Position numbers and translations under genes: made by a program. Source: Sweltsa coloradensis (lineage: Eukaryota > Arthropoda > Insecta > Plecoptera > Chloroperlidae). Taken from it: a stretch of 64,000 nucleotides of DNA. The notes below the pieces were generated by a model. It saw only the letters and a program-made list of their open reading frames with translations, searched no databases and was not told the origin of the DNA. Below are positions 57,811-64,000 of this stretch, piece after piece. The DNA is taken from the NCBI GenBank assembly GCA_024449915.1, contig JAMZAV010003114.1:153693-217692 (forward strand), given 5' to 3'. The stretch's first letter is position 1, and the number at the start of each line of letters is the position of its first letter.

Positions 57811-60051
57811 CTACGGCAGCTGGAACTGGATTAGAATCACAAGGTACGTACTCACCGCTCCCACAATCTGAAAGAGAACAGCATTTCGTTACTGGCAAAT
57901 TATTTATCTAACGTTTCAAGTCAACAAGTGATACATAATTATTTCCCTCATGGGTTTGAAAAGGGTGACTTCGTGGTAGGATGAGGATCTTCGAATGATG
58001 GTTGGAGGGAGCGATAAGATTGGGGTTCATTGATGTAAAATAACCGAAGCCAGGCTGACATAACAAGAACATGAACATGGGTATCAGGCTCCTAGGAGAC
58101 AAGGAGGCCTCACCGTGAAGAGAAGCGTGGCGTCGATGGGAAACAAGCTGCAAGCTGAGAACTGCACTTTGCGGTGAAGAAGCTGCAGCGAGAACACTCC
58201 CACCTGAAACACGTTCACAGTTCACATAAAAGTTTTTGATTTATGTTTGTTTGACGAAATAGTGTAATAAAGAATCTCCTTAAAAATATGTGAAGTGTTC
58301 ATTCTAGTACAACCATTTTAAATACGTGAAACGAACTTAAAATCTCGGGTTGCGTACATCAACAAACAATACAAATTATAGGTAATAGGCCCAGTATAGA
58401 CCCAGTATAGGCCCAGAATATAATGAACTCATATAAATGCATAATATATTGCTAATAAATTGCAGAACAAATAAAATATTTAAATAGTGTATTTTATTTA
58501 CCTTAGATGAGTTGAGTGGAATGCGCCTATTCTTGTTGGTGCGCATGTGGTGGACCAGCCGTGGAGTGTAGTTTGCCTGAAACGTGGTTTGCGGTGAATG
58601 TTGTGCACATGCTCACAGACACATCTAAGATCTAAAGTGCCTTCAATAAAAGAGTGATCCGCAGGTGAACGGAATTGCCTCCCCTATTTACCCCCACCAC
58701 CTTCCTCGCACAGGCCGAGAGAGCAACAAGTTCTGACTTGTAACTCGACCCTTCCTTTGAAACGCTCTGAAACTTTTGCGTGGAGGAAGGTAAACCACTT
58801 CCCCTTCCATCGAGTAAAATGATGTGTTTTCACCTTAGAAAATTTAAAAGGTAAAACAAAACATTTAACACGATGAAAAGATATGGGTTTATCTCCATTC
58901 AAACAAAAATGCTTAATCATAAGAAGGGTATAGGAGGTGGTATTCTTGTGAGATCTACCCCTAGCTCACTCTGCTTGTCGAGGACCCTGGTGTTGGAAAA
59001 TAGGGACGGGAATTCCATGTACACCCCGGACCAGAAGTAAATCAAGGGCTGGGTATAGTAAATACAACTAGACCCCTTGTTTACTTATGGTAGACGGTCA
59101 TCAGTTTAGTTGAGTTAGGGTTGACAAACATCCAGCACCAAGTGCCTCGCTCACCTGCGCAGACGTATTCGCGCAGGTGAACACCAGGGAAGCTATTTGC
59201 AGGCTGAACAAGAACACCACGTAGATCGTAAACACGACGTAAGGATTCAACGTGTCGTTATTTTCCAGCAATGAGATCCGAAGTAAGTTGGCGAACCCAT
59301 TGTTGAAGCCGGTCGTTAAGTTAGCGAACACAGACGCGATGTACAGCAAGATCTGAGTGTTGTAAACACTATTGATCTTAGCGGAAAGATCACACAGCCT
59401 CCAATGCAGTGACATGATCTGATCTAGGGGTTCATCAAATGTAAGCAACATTCTGTTCATAGTTTCGTTTATCAACTGAAATCTCATTCCTATTAGAGAG
59501 ATACACTGTATGAAAAGACACGAGAAACTGTAGTTGATTAGTTCCACTACAAAGTACAAGGCCCAGCTAACATAACCACTCAGATGTGAGCTAGGTTTAA
59601 GATAAAGAATGTAAGCAATCTGACATAATCCACCTGACAGTGCGGTTAAACTGAACGCTACTCGAAGACTGCTCCAGCGTCGAGTGATCAGGTGGCTAAG
59701 AGAGACATCTAACGGGATGTCTGCCATGAGGTTGTCTATCTGGTCGATCTGAGCGAGGATGGTAGCGAGCGATCTCGAGTAGATCGCACTCACGACGAGG
59801 AAGATGGCTAAACAAGCGTCGAAATAGCACTGGATTGTGAGGATGATCTCCGCGATGTTGGGTCGAGCGATTTCTTGCAAGGCATACACTCTAAATGATG
59901 TTATCAACACGCATACGAGTACACTGTAAACTACAGCTCGGCCCGACACCTGACATGTCCGCCTCCCGACATGACCGACCACGCGCAACGGAGCCAGACC
60001 GAGAGATCTGGCGAGGTTCAAGATGGGCGCGATAGACCAGTACACGTCCAT
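57811..60051 (-). CDS. Insect gustatory receptor, 4 exons, 372 aa
   Basis: Seven-transmembrane ligand-gated chemoreceptor of the insect GR family, acting in the dendritic membrane of taste neurons. Exons: 59155-60051, 58502-58576, 58114-58203, 57811-57867; all introns are phase 0 with GT-AG sites, total 1119 nt. The large first exon carries the start and TM1-TM6; the three short 3' exons carry the family signature. It reads SAQ-ANYTPRLVHHM (TY/VH region), FSLQLLHRKVQFSACSLFP, then TLLF-IVGAVSTYLVILIQFQ, the TM7 core, with stop two residues later. Length and the 3' phase-0 introns are normal for insect GRs. The C-terminal wording resembles the Gr28/Gr43a type, but the subfamily is not certain. 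Ligand unknown. The start ATG at 60051 is followed by a typical LGLAPLRV N-terminus. Confidence 0.9.
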
Positions 60052-60639
60052 AGTGCACGATTACAATGTTATTTACTAATTTGTATTCCGAGTTATTCCC
60101 TAGAGGTGGTCTAGTAAATTAAATGAACCACATTCTGTTTCTATATTAATTAAGTAAGTACGTACGTTTTATTAGCCACTTATTTAAACACGGTCTGCTC
60201 ATTTGTACATGCAGGTAATTGTTTAACAAAGACAATTATTACAACAGTCAACAATAGCCAATTAGTAAATTAAATTAAATTGTTTACTAAACCATTTTCT
60301 AATGATGTTATGTTGAAGCCTACAATACTTGTATCATGTATACCAGTCAAGGAGAATAAACAGCTTTACACTTATGAAACCATGCATGTTTCATGTCACA
60401 AGTCATGCAAGTATTTTACGTTTTACACACAAAGTTTAGTTAGAAAACAATGTATCGTAAAATACTAAAGTACACTGTGTGGGGGGGGGGGGGGCCAAGT
60501 GGGGTTTTGGAAATGGAAATTAAGACATTTCATCAATATCTTCAGGCCATGTCATTTTTGGGGCGATTCTAATGGCGTTAGGGGGTTGCATCAGAGGTTA
60601 GGGCCCAAATAATGAATAATTTTCTTTAAAAATGGTGGT
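60052..60639. other. 5' flank of the gustatory receptor
   Basis: Should hold the receptor promoter. AT-rich up to 60478, then a G tract (about 60481-60494). No core promoter element can be assigned. Confidence 0.35.
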
Positions 60640-61195
60640 CATTTTTGGGAAATACTAAAAACATTGTTTCTTTTAATAGCTTGGCATTTTTCGGCCGATC
60701 GGGTCCCTCTAGGGATACAACCGGACGGACAAGGCAAAAATTGTTTGTACCGGAACAGCGTCCCAAAAAATTTGACGTCCCAAATAATTTCGAAAAATTG
60801 TTAAAGTGGGTCAATTTTTTTAACACGCTGGGGACGGCGATTACAGTCCACCAGAGTCTCGAACAATTTGTCCCAGGAAAACATTTCTTACACATTTTAC
60901 ACAAAAGGTTTAAAAATGATCCGATTTCGAAAATCCTTTTGCACCGTACTTAGAGGCGGCGGACAGCGTCCGCAGCGTCCAAAAGTGTCCCGGAAAACAA
61001 ATTTGACCCAGGACTTTGGATAAACGACAAATTTTACCCGCAAACTACCGTATCGCGGCCGTACGCGGACCGATTCGCGACTTTGACGCGTCAACGAGGT
61101 TTTCCAACTACGAGGTATTCCGAGTACGAGGTTTTCCACGCCCTCCGCGTAGCGGCTTCAAGCCGCGCGCTAGCGCGACTTGTAAAATAATATTC
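60640..61195. other. CpG-rich noncoding block
   Basis: GC and CpG content rise well above the surroundings (GGCCGATCGGG, GGCGGCGGACAGCGTCCGC, CGTATCGCGGCCGTACGCGG). It ends with GCGGCTTCAAGCCGC, a near-perfect hairpin, followed by the palindrome CGCGCTAGCGCG. Open frames on both strands have no recognisable domain. It may be an unmethylated island, a repeat of foreign composition or the end of a Helitron-like element; no test within the window decides. Confidence 0.4.
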
Positions 61196-61924
61196 CCTTA
61201 ATATTGTTTGACCCATAATTTAAAAACATCTAAGCATTGGGAAATGTAAAGGAAAGTCACACACCAATATTGATTGTGCAGTAATTATATAGAAATCTCA
61301 ATCAGTGGCTTCTGGCGCAAATAACTTGAAATAAGTTATATGACTTAGGTGTAGGCCTAATCAGTGTTGGGTAAGAATAAGATACTTTTGTAAAGTATCT
61401 AGGTATAGGGAAAGATACAATGGTTCAAATCAATCTAGATACAAGGTAAGATACATTTTTCAAAATGTATGAAGGTAAATATACAAGATACTTAGTATAT
61501 TGCCTGGTAGATACAAACATTAAGTAGTTTTAAAAATAATAACCGATAATTAAATATGTTTATTATTATAAGAATGTTAAGATGACAAGGGATATTAGGA
61601 CATATTGAAGGGGAAATAAGTTCTAATGAAAAAAATATTACAACATAACAATGCGTGCACATTCATAGTTCCTTGTGATTGTATACCTAGACGAGTTTAA
61701 ATGGTTTCCATAATAATTTTTGTAGTTTTCATCGTCACTGAGGTCTTTTAGTGCCCAAATGAAGAATATATTATATTCCTAGCAGTGGCTGCTATGTCTG
61801 TTGTGTAATCTCGATACCCTCGTAGCACTCAGGGGGACTAAACCCCTCTAAGTGGAAAATATACGTCGTCACGATACCCTCATTGCTCAGTGGAACAAAA
61901 ACTCTATCTTAGTGAAAGAAGCAG
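61196..61924. repeat. Noncoding; possible hAT-like end with AGATAC words
   Basis: CAGTGTTGGGTAAG at 61362 is a common hAT terminal word and is followed by many AAGATAC/AGTATCT words up to 61515. No opposite terminus was found. Confidence 0.3.
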
Positions 61925-62100
61925 AATCTGAGTTATATCGGTTGGTTTTTGAGCCAAAGTAAATCTCTTGTCGTGACGTAGCCAAAGTCTTCTGTCCGCC
62001 TCGTGGCTACGGCAGCTGGACCTGGATTAGAATCACAAGGTACGTACTCACCGCTCCCACAATCTGAAACAGAACAACGTTTCATTATTTATCTTACGTC
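61925..62100 (-). pseudogene. Duplicated last exon of a gustatory receptor
   Basis: 62007-62063 on the minus strand repeats the receptor's terminal exon (acceptor TTTCAG, IVGAVSTYLVILIQ, then VQLP and TAG; Phe-to-Val at one position), with similar 3' UTR sequence down to about 61925. No matching upstream exons are visible between 62100 and 64000. It is either the 3' end of a second receptor that continues beyond the window or a lone duplicated exon. Confidence 0.75.
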
Positions 62101-62565
62101 AACAAGTGCTCTAATTTATTTGATAAGAGCATCAAAATAGAATTCGATTGAACACAATTATAATATTTTTAAGTCTAAGTAGGCAACTGATAACGACTGA
62201 AATCAAGGTTCACGATCAACGAAGCACAATGTTATATTTCAACTAAGGCTTCTACGACAACGCTTCAAACTAATCAGTTTTCAACATAGCAACAATAGAA
62301 ATAATATCCTTATTTATTTCGTGGATTGTCTCCTCCCCAGAGCTGGGAATACAGTGCGTGCACAAGGGCTTTAGTGCATGGGCTATTGACTGAAGAAACC
62401 ACCTAGGATCGAGCTTTTCTGTCAGGATTGTCCGCGGTGGTATCTATACGACAACCTCCAGAATAAAGTCTCGCGCATTACGCAAGCCACTCTATCTGTA
62501 GAAAACAAATTCATAGAAAATAACCGACCGAGATAATAGCTCAACGCTCTAGAAAGTTAGACAGA

Positions 62566-62772
62566 GGCCCAAGTTCATAGTCGTCCTAATGGGAGCCCCT
62601 GCGCCACCCCGCACCACCAATGGGAAACACGCCCACCAGGCACAAAAGGAGACAGAAATAGTATGGGAAGCATGGCGCTCCCGTAGAGGTCTATGTATTT
62701 GACTTTTTCTATTCACCCATTCCAATGGGCGGGGTGACGTAGAGGCTCCCATTGGGACGACTAATTTGGGCC
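62566..62772. mobile_element. Small MITE, about 207 bp
   Basis: Left GGCCCAAGTTCATAGTCGTC and right GACGACTAATTTGGGCC are inverted, with AATGGGAGCC inside both ends. No coding content. Confidence 0.65.
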
Positions 62773-62818
62773 AAGTCATGAGTTTCGTCATGAGTTCACT
62801 GTAACACGTATGTAGATG

Positions 62819-62820
<2 letters not shown>

Positions 62821-62872
<52 letters not shown>

Positions 62873-62925
62873 CAACACAACACAACAACAACAACATCAA
62901 CAACATCAACAACAACAACAAGAGG
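62821..62925 (+). repeat. (AAC)n microsatellite
   Basis: About 100 bp of AAC units with occasional CAC and ATC interruptions; the reverse strand gives spurious poly-Val/poly-Cys frames. Confidence 0.95.
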
Positions 62926-63749
62926 AAACTGATTAAAATGCTTTGTTTTAAGGCGCGGGTTCCTTATCACAGAGATGTGTACATGGACATGTGTTCCGCT
63001 GGGGGATTTCTTACTCTACAGTCTAGGCGTAACGTCACTGATCTTGTATTTCTTTACAAGATCATACACAATTGAAGCGTCGGCTGGAATAACGTTATAA
63101 GTAGCATTTTCACTTTTATTCAGGAAGTACAAAAAACATGAAATTTAACATTGCGTTGTTATTTTAAAGATAAAAATGGTTGAAATGACAAATTCAGTTC
63201 CATCTTTAATTATTTATGTAAAACAAATACTGTTATGATTGTTTTAAAATGAACTAATAGCCATTTGAATGCTCGTTCCGTGGAATAATGTTGTAAGTTC
63301 TTAGTTTTCTGTTATAAACCAAATATATATATCTAAATACATATATGGGTCATTATATTATAAATGGAATATTCATGTCCCTTTAAGTTTTTCTATATCA
63401 AATTTTAAAATTAAAATCTGCCAATTTTTCTAAAATTTTTGACATAATTCCACACGTTTTTAAATAAATTTCAATAATTTTCACTTCAATTTACCCTTTC
63501 AACTAGGGTGTAATACTTTAGTAATACCTATCAAATGTCATTCCCATGGCTGTCCCTCATTACATTTCTATATACATATGTGTGTCTAAGACTGTACCCT
63601 CTATCACTAACAAACTGCATTTTGGCTCTATCTGTTAAGCAATATGATAAATATTATCGGAATTGTTGTTGTTGTAGCATATGAATTTACCCTAAGACAC
63701 CACCCCTTCTAAAAGTCGTGTCCCTCAGTTTTTTGTCATTAACAGGTTT
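62926..63749. other. AT-rich noncoding sequence
   Basis: No ORF, splice context or repeat structure that I can support. Confidence 0.4.
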
Positions 63750-64000
63750 CAGGTGCATCCTACACTGTAAGTGAGTATCCTACACCTGAAAGTGAGTATC
63801 CTACACCTGTAACTGAGCATCCTACACCTTAAAGTGGGTATCCTACACCTGAAAGTGAGTATCCTACACCTGAAAGTAAGTCATCCTACCCTGAAAGTGA
63901 GTATCCTACACCTGAAAGTGAGTATCCTACACCTGAAGTACGTATCCTTCACTGAAGTGTATCTACACCTGAAAAAGTGAGTATCCTACACCTAATGAAA
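63750..64000 (+). repeat. 21-bp tandem repeat running off the window
   Basis: About twelve units on TATCCTACACCTGAAAGTGAG. Late units (63880-63990) show single-base deletions. The array continues past the right edge. Confidence 0.9.

Noticed and set aside
60640..61195. Helitron 3' end
   Set aside because: There is a hairpin, but no CTRR followed by T at the right distance and no 5' TC end found; left as unclassified.
62549..62970. Poly-Cys and poly-Val proteins
   Set aside because: Translation of an (AAC)n microsatellite.

Overview
The window is animal nuclear DNA, most likely from an insect with a large, transposon-rich genome. The evidence is spliced genes with GT-AG introns of up to 5 kb, a seven-transmembrane gustatory receptor of the insect type, two CYP4-family cytochrome P450 genes, and dense non-LTR retrotransposons, hAT-like elements, MITEs, foldback elements and tRNA-derived SINEs. 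No bacterial-style operon or CRISPR array is visible. I cannot name the species.

Layout. (1) 2092-17616, minus strand: a complete 11-exon gene for an ER class I alpha-1,2-mannosidase (MAN1B1 type, GH47). Its exons join into an uninterrupted 608-codon frame. Its introns hold a foldback element with a piece of the gene's own exon 10, a 1.3 kb hAT-like element, a 1.1 kb long inverted repeat, a dead RNase H-bearing LINE and several MITEs. (2) 18049-26500: intergenic repeats. These include a LINE 3' fragment interrupted by a MITE and by a 2 kb hAT element with an exact 8-bp target duplication, then SINEs and a minus-strand LINE remnant. (3) 26583-38806, plus strand: CYP4 gene A. (4) 38951-43977: intergenic MITEs. 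(5) 43978-56122, plus strand: CYP4 gene B. The two P450 genes share the same 11-exon plan and identical splice phases, so they are tandem paralogues. (6) 57811-60051, minus strand: a complete 4-exon gustatory receptor. A duplicated copy of its last exon lies at 62007-62063. (7) The right edge has microsatellites, a small MITE and a 21-bp tandem repeat running off the window.

The most unusual structure is in the P450 pair. Exon 4 is tandemly repeated with its splice sites, twice in gene A and eight times in gene B. The repeat unit is about 211 bp: a 186-bp exon plus a 25-bp spacer that starts with GT and ends with AG. The intact copies are identical between the two genes, although all other exons have clearly diverged. 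Exon 3, just upstream, carries a lesion in both genes: an in-frame TAG in A and a 1-base insertion in B. Either this is a real case of exon amplification and gene conversion with implausibly short introns, or it is partly a long-read assembly artefact. Indels in five of the eight copies, and in the core of a nearby 52-bp satellite, make the second possibility serious.

Functionally the genes are unrelated neighbours: N-glycan trimming in the ER, microsomal oxidation of lipophilic substrates, and contact chemosensation.
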